Positions 10,884 to 18,897 of a stretch of DNA of 64,000 nt are shown here, in pieces. The notes below the pieces were generated by a model. It was not told the origin of the DNA. It saw nothing but the letters and a program-made list of their open reading frames with translations, and ran no database searches. Origin of the DNA: Aeromonas bivalvium. GTDB taxonomy: Bacteria; Pseudomonadota; Gammaproteobacteria; Enterobacterales; Aeromonadaceae. Both the position numbers and the translations under genes were made by a program. The first letter of the stretch is position 1, and each line of letters opens with the position of its first letter. The stretch spans positions 306,935 to 370,934 of the forward strand of contig NZ_CDBT01000008.1 of assembly GCF_000819765.1 (NCBI RefSeq), in the 5' to 3' direction.

Positions 10884-10917
10884 GCGCTCTTCACTCACCA
10901 TCCCTGATGGAGAGCGC
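10884..10917 (+). promoter_or_regulatory. Intercistronic hairpin between cadB and ldcI
   Basis: Composite inverted repeat: GCGCTCT (10884-10890) pairs with AGAGCGC (10911-10917), and CCATC (898-902) pairs with GATGG (906-910) inside it. No T run follows, so it is more likely an mRNA processing or stability element that sets the cadB to ldcI ratio than a full terminator. Confidence 0.45.
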
Positions 10918-10940
10918 CTCTTCACGTGTGGAGCATCAAG

Positions 10941-13073
10941 ATGAACATCATTGCCATCCTCAACCACCTGGGCGTTTTCTTCAAAGAAGAACCCATCCGT
11001 CAGCTGCAAGCCTCCCTCGAGCGCAAGGGCTTCGAGGTCGTCTACCCGGTCGACGTGGCCGACTTGCTCAAGCTCATCGAGAAGAACCCTCGCGTCTGCG
11101 GCGCCATCTTCGACTGGGACAAATACTCCCTGGGGCTTTGCAAGGAGATCCACGATCGCAACGAGAAGCTGCCGATCTTCGCCTTCGCCAACGACCAGTC
11201 CACCCTGGACATTCACCTGACCGACTTGCGTCTGAACGTCCACTTCTTCGAGTACCGTCTCGGCATGGCCGACGACATCGCCCTCAAGATGGGCCAGGCC
11301 ACCCAGGCGTATCAGGACGCCATACTGCCGCCGTTCACCAAGGCGCTGTTCAAGTACGTGGAAGAGGGCAAGTACACCTTCTGTACCCCGGGTCACATGG
11401 GGGGGACCGCCTTCCAGATGAGCCCGGCCGGCAGCCTCTTCTATGACTTCTACGGCCCCAATGCCTTCAAGGCGGACGTCTCCATCTCCATGCCGGAGCT
11501 GGGCTCCCTGCTGGATCACTCGGGTCCCCACAAGGAGGCCGAAGAGTACATCGCCCGCACCTTCAACGCCGATCGCTCCTACATAGTCACCAACGGCACC
11601 TCCACCGCCAACAAGATAGTCGGCATGTACTCGGCGCCGGCGGGCAGTACCGTGCTGGTGGATCGCAACTGCCACAAGTCCCTCACTCACCTGATGATGA
11701 TGAACGACGTGACGCCGATCTATTTTCGCCCGACCCGCAACGCCTACGGCATTCTGGGGGGCATTCCGCAAAGCGAATTCAGCCGCGACACCATAGCCGC
11801 CAAGGTGGCCGCCACCCCGGGTGCCCAGATGCCGCGCTACGCCGTGGTGACCAACTCCACCTACGACGGCCTGCTCTACAACACCGGCTTCATCAAGGAG
11901 GCGCTGGACACCCCTTACATCCACTTCGACAGTGCCTGGGTGCCCTACACCAACTTCAGCCCGATTTATGAGGGCAAGTGCGGCATGAGCGGCGAGGCCA
12001 TGCCGGGCAAGGTGTTCTACGAGACCCAGTCCACCCACAAGCTGCTGGCGGCCTTCTCCCAGGCCTCGATGATCCACATCAAGGGGGACGTGGAGGAGGA
12101 GACCTTCAACGAAGCCTTCATGATGCACACCTCCACCTCGCCGCAATACGGCATAGTGGCCTCCACCGAGATATCCGCCGCCATGATGCGGGGCAACAGC
12201 GGCAAGCGCCTCATCAAGGACTCCATCGAGCGGGCCATCTCTTTCCGTAAAGAGATCAAGCGCCTGCGCGAGCAGAGCGAAGGCTGGTTCTTCGACGTCT
12301 GGCAGCCGGACGACATCGACACCGTCGAGTGCTGGAAGCTGGATCCCAAGGATGACTGGCACGGCTTCAAGGACATTGATGACGACCACATGTACCTGGA
12401 TCCCATCAAGGTGACCCTGCTGACCCCGGGCATGGGTCGCGACGGCCAGCTGCTGGAGCGCGGCATCCCCGCCTCCCTGGTCTCCAAGTTCCTGGACGAG
12501 CGCGGCATAGTGGTGGAGAAGACAGGTCCCTACAACCTGCTGTTCCTCTTCTCCATCGGGATCGATCAGTCCAAGGCGATGCAGCTGCTGCGCGCCCTGA
12601 CCGAGTTCAAGCGCGGCTACGACCTGAACCTGACCATCAAGAGCATACTGCCGAGCCTGTATCGCGAAGATCCGGGCTTCTACGAAGGGATGCGCATCCA
12701 GGAGCTGGCCCAGCGCATTCACGAGCTGACCTGCAAGTACCGTCTGCCTGAGTTGATGTTCAAGGCGTTCGACGTGCTGCCCGAGATGACCATGCCCCCC
12801 CACGCCGCCTGGCAGCAGGAGCTGGCGGGCAAGGTGGAGGAGGTGCCCCTGCGGGACATGGTGAATCGCGTCAGCGCCAACATGATCCTGCCCTACCCGC
12901 CGGGAGTGCCCCTGGTGCTGCCGGGGGAGATGGTGACGGCTGACTCCCAGCCGGTGCTGGAGTTCCTCGAGATGCTGTGCGAAATCGGTGCCCACTATCC
13001 GGGTTTCGAGACCGACATCCACGGCCTCTATCGTCAGGCCGATGGCAGCTACACCGTCAAGGTGCTGCGTTAA
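10941..13073 (+). CDS. cadA: Inducible lysine decarboxylase (LdcI/CadA type)
   Basis: PLP-dependent decarboxylation of lysine to cadaverine plus CO2, consuming a cytoplasmic proton. The product has 710 residues (E. coli CadA 715). The start MNIIAILNHLGVFFKEEP follows GGAG by seven bases; the in-frame ATG at 10926 would add five residues. Domain order: N-terminal wing (1-130), linker, PLP-binding core and C-terminal domain. The PLP lysine is K367 in STHKLLAAFSQ, the same number as in E. coli. Other core motifs are FCTPGHMGGTAF, GPHKEAE, TNGTSTANKIV, DRNCHKSLTHL and HFDSAWVPYTNF. Overall identity by eye is very high. Arginine and ornithine decarboxylases are unlikely given the uninterrupted match. 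Confidence 0.97.
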   Translation: MNIIAILNHLGVFFKEEPIRQLQASLERKGFEVVYPVDVADLLKLIEKNPRVCGAIFDWDKYSLGLCKEIHDRNEKLPIFAFANDQSTLDIHLTDLRLNVHFFEYRLGMADDIALKMGQATQAYQDAILPPFTKALFKYVEEGKYTFCTPGHMGGTAFQMSPAGSLFYDFYGPNAFKADVSISMPELGSLLDHSGPHKEAEEYIARTFNADRSYIVTNGTSTANKIVGMYSAPAGSTVLVDRNCHKSLTHLMMMNDVTPIYFRPTRNAYGILGGIPQSEFSRDTIAAKVAATPGAQMPRYAVVTNSTYDGLLYNTGFIKEALDTPYIHFDSAWVPYTNFSPIYEGKCGMSGEAMPGKVFYETQSTHKLLAAFSQASMIHIKGDVEEETFNEAFMMHTSTSPQYGIVASTEISAAMMRGNSGKRLIKDSIERAISFRKEIKRLREQSEGWFFDVWQPDDIDTVECWKLDPKDDWHGFKDIDDDHMYLDPIKVTLLTPGMGRDGQLLERGIPASLVSKFLDERGIVVEKTGPYNLLFLFSIGIDQSKAMQLLRALTEFKRGYDLNLTIKSILPSLYREDPGFYEGMRIQELAQRIHELTCKYRLPELMFKAFDVLPEMTMPPHAAWQQELAGKVEEVPLRDMVNRVSANMILPYPPGVPLVLPGEMVTADSQPVLEFLEMLCEIGAHYPGFETDIHGLYRQADGSYTVKVLR

Positions 13074-13087
13074 GCGAGAGTGACACA

Positions 13088-13109
13088 ACGGGCCGCAAGG
13101 CCCGTTTTT
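13088..13109 (+). terminator. Terminator of the cad operon
   Basis: Stem ACGGGCC / GGCCCGT (13088-13094 with 13099-13105) with loop GCAA and a following T5 run. It ends 37 bases before pdxY. Confidence 0.85.
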
Positions 13110-13145
13110 GCCTGCGTTATCTATTCATTGTCATGGGTGCTTGTC

Positions 13146-14006
13146 ATGAAACGAGTGTTATCCATCCAGTCCCACGTGGTATTTGGTTGTGCCGGCAATG
13201 GCGCCGCCGTGTTTCCCATGCGTCGCCTAGGCGTAGAGGTGTGGCCCGTCAATACGGTGCAGTTCTCCAACCATACCCAGTACAAGGCAGGCTGGCAGGG
13301 AATGCGGATGCCGGATGGCCACATCAGTGCGCTGATGACGGGGCTTGCCGACATAGGTGTGCTGGGACAGTGCGACGGGATCTTGAGCGGCTATCTCGGC
13401 TCGGCCGAGCAGGGGGAGGAGATCCTGGCGGCGGTGGCCCACCTCAAGGCGCTCAATCCCAACGCTATCTATTTCTGCGACCCCGTCATGGGGGATCCGG
13501 ACAAGGGGTGCGTGGTGGCCCCCGGCGTCGCCGATTTTTTCAAGGCTCGGGCGCTGCCTTGCGCCGATATGCTGGCCCCCAATCTGCTGGAGCTGGAACA
13601 GCTCATCGGCCGGGAGATCCGCAATGTGCCCCAGGCCCTGGCGGCCTGTCAGCAGCTGAGGGAGCAGGGGGTGAAGATCCTGATGGTCAAGCACCTTTGC
13701 AGAGCGGGCTTTGCCGCGGACCGCTTCGAGATGTTGCTGGTGTGCGAGGCGGGGGCTTTTCATATCGCTCGCCCTCTCTACCCCTTTGCCCGCCACCCCA
13801 TAGGCGTCGGAGACCTGCTGAGCGCCACCCTGCTGGCCAATCTGCTGGCGGGGTTTGATCCGGTGACGGCGTTCGAGCGCACCAACGCCAGCGTCGATGC
13901 CGTGCTGGCCCAGACCTGGCTGGCGGGGGCTGGCGAGCTGCAACTGGTGGCCGCCCAGCAGGCGCTGGCCGAGCCCGAGATCCGCATCCGTGCCAGCCGG
14001 CTTTAG
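13146..14006 (+). CDS. pdxY: Pyridoxal kinase PdxY
   Basis: ATP-dependent phosphorylation of pyridoxal to pyridoxal 5'-phosphate (salvage). The product has 286 residues (287 in E. coli). The start MKRVLSIQSHVVFGCAG aligns with the family; the GTG at 13080 lies inside the terminator stem. Ribokinase-fold motifs: NTVQFSNHTQY, LSGYLGSAEQGE, YFCDPVMGDPDKG, APNLLELE and GVGDLLSATLLANLL (anion hole and catalytic Asp). It sits directly downstream of the PLP-dependent lysine decarboxylase but behind a terminator. It converges with, and overlaps by 4 bases, the MATE gene on the other strand. Confidence 0.95.
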   Translation: MKRVLSIQSHVVFGCAGNGAAVFPMRRLGVEVWPVNTVQFSNHTQYKAGWQGMRMPDGHISALMTGLADIGVLGQCDGILSGYLGSAEQGEEILAAVAHLKALNPNAIYFCDPVMGDPDKGCVVAPGVADFFKARALPCADMLAPNLLELEQLIGREIRNVPQALAACQQLREQGVKILMVKHLCRAGFAADRFEMLLVCEAGAFHIARPLYPFARHPIGVGDLLSATLLANLLAGFDPVTAFERTNASVDAVLAQTWLAGAGELQLVAAQQALAEPEIRIRASRL

Positions 14007-15412
14007 GTACGATCGAGTACCTGTTCCCGGCGGGGGAGGGCGGGACCTGGCCTTGCCAGCGGGGCATCGGCCTCCTTGAGGCGGCGCCATTCACGCCACA
14101 GCAGCCAGCACAGCGGCGGGGTCAGCAACAGCACGGTGACGGGCTGGGCCAGCAGCACGCCGTCCCGGCCCCACTGGAGCGGCAGCCAGAAGATCAGCGG
14201 CAGCAACAGCAGAGTCTTGGCCACCGAGATGAGCAGGGCCTGGCGGGTGCGGGTCATGGATTGCAGCAGCACTATGCCGAACATGATGACCCCCTCCAGG
14301 GGAATGGCCCCCAGGTTCAGGGTCAGGCTGCGAACGGCGGCCGCGAGCAGCTCGCCATCCTGGCTGCCGGTGTAGAGCATGGCCACCTGGCGCGGCAGCA
14401 GCTGGACCAGCAGCCAGACCGCCACCCCGTAGATCAGCGTCACTTTGAGCCCCATGGCCATCAGGAAGCTCAGATCCCGATGGCGACCGCCCCCCGCCGC
14501 CTGGCTGATGAGGGGCTGGATGCCAAACGCCAGCCCCTGCAGGATCACGATGAACACCGCCTCTGTGTAACCGGCCACGGTAAAGCCCGCCAGATCCTTG
14601 ACCGAGCCGTACACCATCAGCTGGAGGTTGTGCAGCAACAGCAGCAGGCCGAGGTTGAACTGGGCGATCAGGCTCGGCAGGCCGGTGAACAGCAGTCCTG
14701 GCATGAGCCGCGCCCTGGGCAGGAGCTGGTGCCAGCCAAGGCGCAGCCTGGCGTAGGGAGTGAAGAAGTAGCCCAGACCCAGCAGGCTCACCACTCCTTC
14801 CGAGATGAGGGTGGCCTGGGCCGTTCCTATCAGTCCCAGCCCTAGCCGGCCGACCATGATGTAGTTGAGGATGATGTTGAGGAGGGCGCCGCCGCTCACC
14901 AGCACCATGGCGAGGCGGGGACGGCCGTCGTTGCGCAGCAGATAGGGCACCGCCAGGTTGCTGGCCAGCAGCAGGGTGCCGCCCCCTATCCAGCCGAGGT
15001 AGTCGCTGGCCTGGCGCCAGGTCTCGCTGCCCTGCTCCATGCCCAGGGCCAGCAGGATGTCGGTGTGCCAGTGGTGCAGCAGCAGCGGCGCTACCGTGCC
15101 CAGGATCAGCAGCAGCCAGAGTCCGTTGACCAGCGCCTGGCGGGCCAATCCCGGCTGCCTGGCCCCTTGCTGGAAGGAGATGGCGGTGGCCGTGCCCATG
15201 CTGACCATGGCGGCGAGGCCGATCAGCACCATGATGACCGGATAGACCAGGTTGATCCCGGCCAGACCCGAGGCCCCCACGTAGTGACCGACGAAGATGC
15301 CATCGATCAGGTAGTAGGCACCCGAGACCAGCATGGCGAGGATGGAGGGGAGGGCCTGGCCCCAGAAACGGCGGATCATGGCCCGCTGACGCAGGCTGAC
15401 ATGGGCGGACAT
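14003..15412 (-). CDS. MATE-family multidrug/Na+ efflux transporter
   Basis: Inner-membrane multi-antimicrobial extrusion protein of 469 residues with about 12 hydrophobic segments in two related halves (first half begins FWGQALPSILAMLVSGAYYLIDGIFVGHYVG, written here only as the family's typical start; second half near residue 235). Members exchange cationic drugs for Na+ or protons. It lies 95 bases downstream of a LysR regulator on the same strand, so the two may be co-transcribed. Its substrate cannot be read from sequence. It ends by overlapping pdxY on the opposite strand, with no terminator hairpin between them. Confidence 0.88.
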   Translation of the reverse strand: MSAHVSLRQRAMIRRFWGQALPSILAMLVSGAYYLIDGIFVGHYVGASGLAGINLVYPVIMVLIGLAAMVSMGTATAISFQQGARQPGLARQALVNGLWLLLILGTVAPLLLHHWHTDILLALGMEQGSETWRQASDYLGWIGGGTLLLASNLAVPYLLRNDGRPRLAMVLVSGGALLNIILNYIMVGRLGLGLIGTAQATLISEGVVSLLGLGYFFTPYARLRLGWHQLLPRARLMPGLLFTGLPSLIAQFNLGLLLLLHNLQLMVYGSVKDLAGFTVAGYTEAVFIVILQGLAFGIQPLISQAAGGGRHRDLSFLMAMGLKVTLIYGVAVWLLVQLLPRQVAMLYTGSQDGELLAAAVRSLTLNLGAIPLEGVIMFGIVLLQSMTRTRQALLISVAKTLLLLPLIFWLPLQWGRDGVLLAQPVTVLLLTPPLCWLLWREWRRLKEADAPLARPGPALPRREQVLDRT

Positions 15413-15507
15413 AAGACTTATCTCGCGGCAATCATCGAGCTGACAGTCTAGATTGATCGCTTTTCTTTGATAATCCGGTTTTTATTTAATGAATTGCTGA
15501 GTAATTT

Positions 15508-16419
15508 TCAGTAATTGGCCACCTGGCGGGCCTTGAGCAGGTCGATCAGGGCGCGCAGTCCCCTGCTCAGTTGATGGCGACTGGGATAGAAGAGGTGAAA
15601 ACCGGCGAAGGTGGGGCTCCAGGGAGTCAGCACGGCCACCAGCCGACCCGCCGCCAGGGGGGCGCTCACCTCCTCCTCCAGACAGTAGGCCAACCCCAGA
15701 CCCGCCTCGGCCGCCCCCAGATAGAGAGAGGGGGAGCTGGCGGTCAGCGGCCCGCTCACCTCTATCTCCAGTAGGCTTCCCTCTTCCCCGGCAAAGGCCC
15801 AGCGGTAGTGGTGGGAGGGGGTCAGCCGATAGCCGATGCAGGCATGGCGCGCCAGATCCCTGGGGTGTTGCGGCGTGCCGTGCTCGGCCAGATAGGCGGG
15901 GGAGCCCACCACCAGGTAGCGTTGGGGCGGCCCGATGGGCACGGCGATCATCTCCTTGGGCAGCAGGTCGCCATAGAAGATGGCGGCGTCATAACCATCC
16001 TCGATGAGGCGCGGCATCAGCTCCTGCTCCACCACCTCCACCTGCATGCGCGGATACAGCGCCAGATAGTCGATGAGCACCGGGGTCAGCAGTTCGTCGA
16101 TGGCGCTGCGGGGGGCGCTGATCTTGAGGCGCCCCACAGGTTCGTCGCCGTGGCGGGTCAGTTCCGCCAGGGCCTCCTCCAGGGTGGTGAGGGTGGGCAG
16201 CAACCCCACGAGCAGCCGCTGGCCCGCCTCGGTGGGCACCACGGCCCGGGTGCTGCGATTGAGCAGGCGGATCCCCAGCCGGGTCTCCAGCCCCTTGAGG
16301 CTGTGGCTGAGGGCGGAGGCCGAGACCCCGAGTTCGAGGGCGGCCTTGCTGAAGCTCTGGTGGCGGGCGACGGCGGCAAACACCGCCAGCTCGGCAAGAT
16401 CGGTGCGGGTGATGGCCAT
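15508..16419 (-). CDS. LysR-family transcriptional regulator
   Basis: A 303-residue LysR regulator from start MAITRTDLAELAVFAAVARH (ATG 16419); an upstream ATG at 16494 would add 25 residues without family similarity. The helix-turn-helix is at about 18-60 (SFSKAALELGVSASALSHSLKGLE, RLLNRSTRAVVPTEAG), followed by a substrate-binding-like effector domain. It resembles the large aromatic-acid/quorum-type LysR group (RLKISAPRSAID, GYDAAIFYGD). It lies upstream of the MATE gene and divergent from sdaC, so either could be its target. The effector is not predictable. Confidence 0.87.
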   Translation of the reverse strand: MAITRTDLAELAVFAAVARHQSFSKAALELGVSASALSHSLKGLETRLGIRLLNRSTRAVVPTEAGQRLLVGLLPTLTTLEEALAELTRHGDEPVGRLKISAPRSAIDELLTPVLIDYLALYPRMQVEVVEQELMPRLIEDGYDAAIFYGDLLPKEMIAVPIGPPQRYLVVGSPAYLAEHGTPQHPRDLARHACIGYRLTPSHHYRWAFAGEEGSLLEIEVSGPLTASSPSLYLGAAEAGLGLAYCLEEEVSAPLAAGRLVAVLTPWSPTFAGFHLFYPSRHQLSRGLRALIDLLKARQVANY

Positions 16420-16894
16420 GTTGATCCAGCGAAAAGTGGGGAGAACAGGGTACGCCAGGGCAGGGCGGCGCACAATCGGGCGCACCAAGCGCAAGATGCA
16501 AACACCTTGTTAACGCCCGGCGGCCATGGCCTCTGGGAGCGGCCTTCGGTTTACCCCGGTTTTACAAGTTCGGGGCAGGAGTGTGAACCTGGGCACCGGA
16601 AACACGATTTAGGTCAAACTTTTGTTGAATCTTTAAAATTTATCTATTGTTTGGCCGGGCGTTTAATTTACAGTGACCCCATAGACATGGCAGGGGTTAA
16701 CGGGATGTGAATGACCCGAGCGGCCGATGGGAGCTGACCCGTCTGCGCGCCCCCGCCGTTGCCAGCATGTTGCCGCGATAGGCCCAGATCGGGACGCGGG
16801 CAGTATCCAGGGGGGAGACAGGGTTCCAGGGAGTCGGAACGAGGCGGCGTATGCCATGTGCCAGATTTCGATTGTCAAACTACAGGAAAGACCC
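16420..16894. promoter_or_regulatory. Divergent intergenic region between lysR and sdaC
   Basis: 475 bases without a supported gene. An AT-rich core at about 16614-16680 (TTTGTTGAATC, TTTAAAATTTATC) is the most likely promoter region. I could not fix a convincing -35/-10 pair or LysR box. The ribosome site AGGAAAG at 16884-16890 precedes sdaC. Confidence 0.4.
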
Positions 16895-18193
16895 ATGTCC
16901 GAGATGAATATTGCAGTAGAGGCCGGCCTGCCACGTCAGGGGGCGCGCGCCAGCGGCATGAACAGGGCCGATCTGGTGTGGATGCTGGGACTCTATGGTA
17001 CCGCCATCGGTGCCGGCACCCTGTTTCTGCCCATCAATGCCGGCGTGGGCGGCCTCTGGCCACTGCTGGCCATGACGCTGCTGGCCCTGCCGCTGACCTT
17101 CTTCGCCCACCGTGGCCTCAACCGCTTCGTCCTCTCCGGCTCGACCCGGGAGGGGGACATCACAGAGGTGGTCGAGGAGCACTTCGGCAAGACGGCGGGC
17201 AAGCTCATCACCCTGCTCTACTTCTTCGCCATCTACCCTATCCTGCTGATGTACGCGGTGGCCATCACCAACACGGTGGAGAGCCTGATGGTGCACCAGC
17301 TGGGGATGACACCGCCGCCGCGGGCCCTGCTGGCCCTGGGGCTGATCCTCGCCCTGATGGCCGTGGTGCGCCTGGGGGGCCACTTCATCGTCAAGGCGAT
17401 GAGCGTGCTGGTCTTCCCCTTCGTCATCGCCCTGATGGGGCTGGCCCTCTATCTGGTGCCTCACTGGAACGGTGCCATCATCAGCGAGGCGCCCCCCCTG
17501 TCCGAGGCCTTTGGCGGTGACTTCATCAAGACGCTCTGGCTGGCGATCCCCGTGATGGTGTTCTCCTTCAACCACTCTCCCATCATCTCCTCCTTCGCGG
17601 TGGACAATAAGCGGCGCTACGGGGAGCGGGCGGATGGCAAGTGCAACCGCATCCTGCTCGGCAGCCACATCATGATGGTGGTCAGCGTGCTCTTCTTCGT
17701 GTTCAGCTGCGTGCTGGCCCTCTCCCCCGCCGACTTGCTGGCGGCCAAGGAGCAGAACATCTCCATCCTCTCCTACCTGGCGAACCACTTCGACAACCCG
17801 GTGATCGCCACCCTGGCCCCCCTCATCGCCATGGTCGCCATCAGCAAGTCCTTCCTCGGTCATTATCTGGGAGCGAAGGAGGGGTTCAACGGCCTGATGG
17901 TGAAGACCCTGCGCGAGCGCGGCAAGCGACTGGAAGTGGCCCAGCTCGATCGCATCACAGCCCTGTTCATGATCCTGACCACCTGGGCCGTGGCCACCAT
18001 CAACCCCAGCATATTGGGCATGATTGAATCCCTTGGTGGCCCCATCATCGCCATGCTGCTGTTCCTGATGCCCATGTACGCCATCCGCAAGGTGCCCGCC
18101 ATGGCCAGGTTTGCCGGCCAGCCGAGCAACCTGTTCGTCACCCTGATAGGGGTGCTGGCCATGACGGGGATCCTCTACTCCCTGCTGTTCTGA
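16895..18193 (+). CDS. sdaC: Serine/H+ symporter SdaC
   Basis: Inner-membrane serine transporter of the HAAAP/STP family, 432 residues (E. coli SdaC 429). The start MSEMNIAVEAG at 16895 follows AGGAAAG; the frame is open upstream to 16727 without family similarity. Stretches shared almost verbatim with E. coli SdaC include WMLGLYGTAIGAGTLFLPIN, ITEVVEEHFG, ITLLYFFAIYPILLMY, HQLGMTPPPRA, VMVFSFNHSPIISSFAV, AKEQNISILSYLANHF and SKSFLGHYLGAKEGFNG. About 11 membrane helices. It is monocistronic with its own terminator. No serine deaminase gene lies next to it. Confidence 0.93.
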   Translation: MSEMNIAVEAGLPRQGARASGMNRADLVWMLGLYGTAIGAGTLFLPINAGVGGLWPLLAMTLLALPLTFFAHRGLNRFVLSGSTREGDITEVVEEHFGKTAGKLITLLYFFAIYPILLMYAVAITNTVESLMVHQLGMTPPPRALLALGLILALMAVVRLGGHFIVKAMSVLVFPFVIALMGLALYLVPHWNGAIISEAPPLSEAFGGDFIKTLWLAIPVMVFSFNHSPIISSFAVDNKRRYGERADGKCNRILLGSHIMMVVSVLFFVFSCVLALSPADLLAAKEQNISILSYLANHFDNPVIATLAPLIAMVAISKSFLGHYLGAKEGFNGLMVKTLRERGKRLEVAQLDRITALFMILTTWAVATINPSILGMIESLGGPIIAMLLFLMPMYAIRKVPAMARFAGQPSNLFVTLIGVLAMTGILYSLLF

Positions 18194-18209
18194 GCCTGGT
18201 CTCGGGTAG

Positions 18210-18237
18210 CACAAAGCCGCCTCAGGGCGGCTTTGTG
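18210..18237 (+). terminator. Terminator of sdaC
   Basis: A perfect 12-base-pair stem (18210-18221 with 18226-18237) with loop TCAG, 17 bases after the stop. The T-rich part lies inside the stem and no T tract follows. Confidence 0.65.
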
Positions 18238-18311
18238 CATAGGGGGAGCCTGGCGGTACGAGCCACCCGTTCACTCACAAGGGGATGGGGGCTGACCATG
18301 GGGACTCGGAT

Positions 18312-18737
18312 TTAGCGGGTACGATCCACCAGTTCACTGAGGATGGTGTGGGTCTTGATCATGGTGAGCTGGGGCAGGGCCTCCAGCTGCTGGCGGATGG
18401 CTTCGAGCCGCGCCATGCCGGCCACCCTCACCTGCACCAGCATGTCGGTATCGCCACTGATGCTGTAACACAGGCGCACCTCGGGGATCTGGCCGATGAG
18501 GGCGCCATACTGTTCGCAGCGGGGCGTGCGAAAGCAGAGTTCGAAGAAGGCGCTGATCTGCCCCTCTGGCTCGGCCAGCACGGCGCGATAACCCAGGATG
18601 ATGCCCCGTTCTTCCAGGCGTTTGAGCCGCTCGCTCACCGCCGAGCGGGACAGGGCCACCGCCTCGGCCAGCTTGCTGATGCTGAGGCGGCCATCCTGCT
18701 GCAGCAGGGCCACCATCTTCTCGTCGTATCTGTCCAC
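18312..18737 (-). CDS. AsnC/Lrp-family transcriptional regulator
   Basis: A 141-residue feast/famine regulator. The start is taken as GTG 18737, because AGAGG lies five bases upstream and VDRYDEKMVALLQQDGR matches the family start; the longer frame to 18866 adds 43 low-complexity residues. A winged helix (SISKLAEAVALSRSAVSERLKRLEERG) is followed by the RAM/ACT effector domain (FFELCFRTPRCEQYG, CYSISGDTDMLVQVRV). It is divergent from yjeH with about 160 bases between, so it is a likely regulator of that exporter with a hydrophobic amino acid as effector (inference). Confidence 0.9.
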   Translation of the reverse strand: MDRYDEKMVALLQQDGRLSISKLAEAVALSRSAVSERLKRLEERGIILGYRAVLAEPEGQISAFFELCFRTPRCEQYGALIGQIPEVRLCYSISGDTDMLVQVRVAGMARLEAIRQQLEALPQLTMIKTHTILSELVDRTR

Positions 18738-18897
18738 CTTGCCTCTTTGTTGCCTCTGTTGGGGGCGTTCGATCCGCTGCCGACGAAATGGCGGCGACAA
18801 CCGTCGCTTCGCCGTCGCCAAGGGGCGGCTTGATGGCTTATCAGCCGCGCCGATTTGGCCTAACATGGTGGGCGATTCTCACATCGGACAAGGGATT

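Noticed and set aside
16727..16894. N-terminal extension of sdaC from GTG/ATG upstream
   Set aside because: The added residues have no family similarity, and a proper ribosome site stands before 16895.
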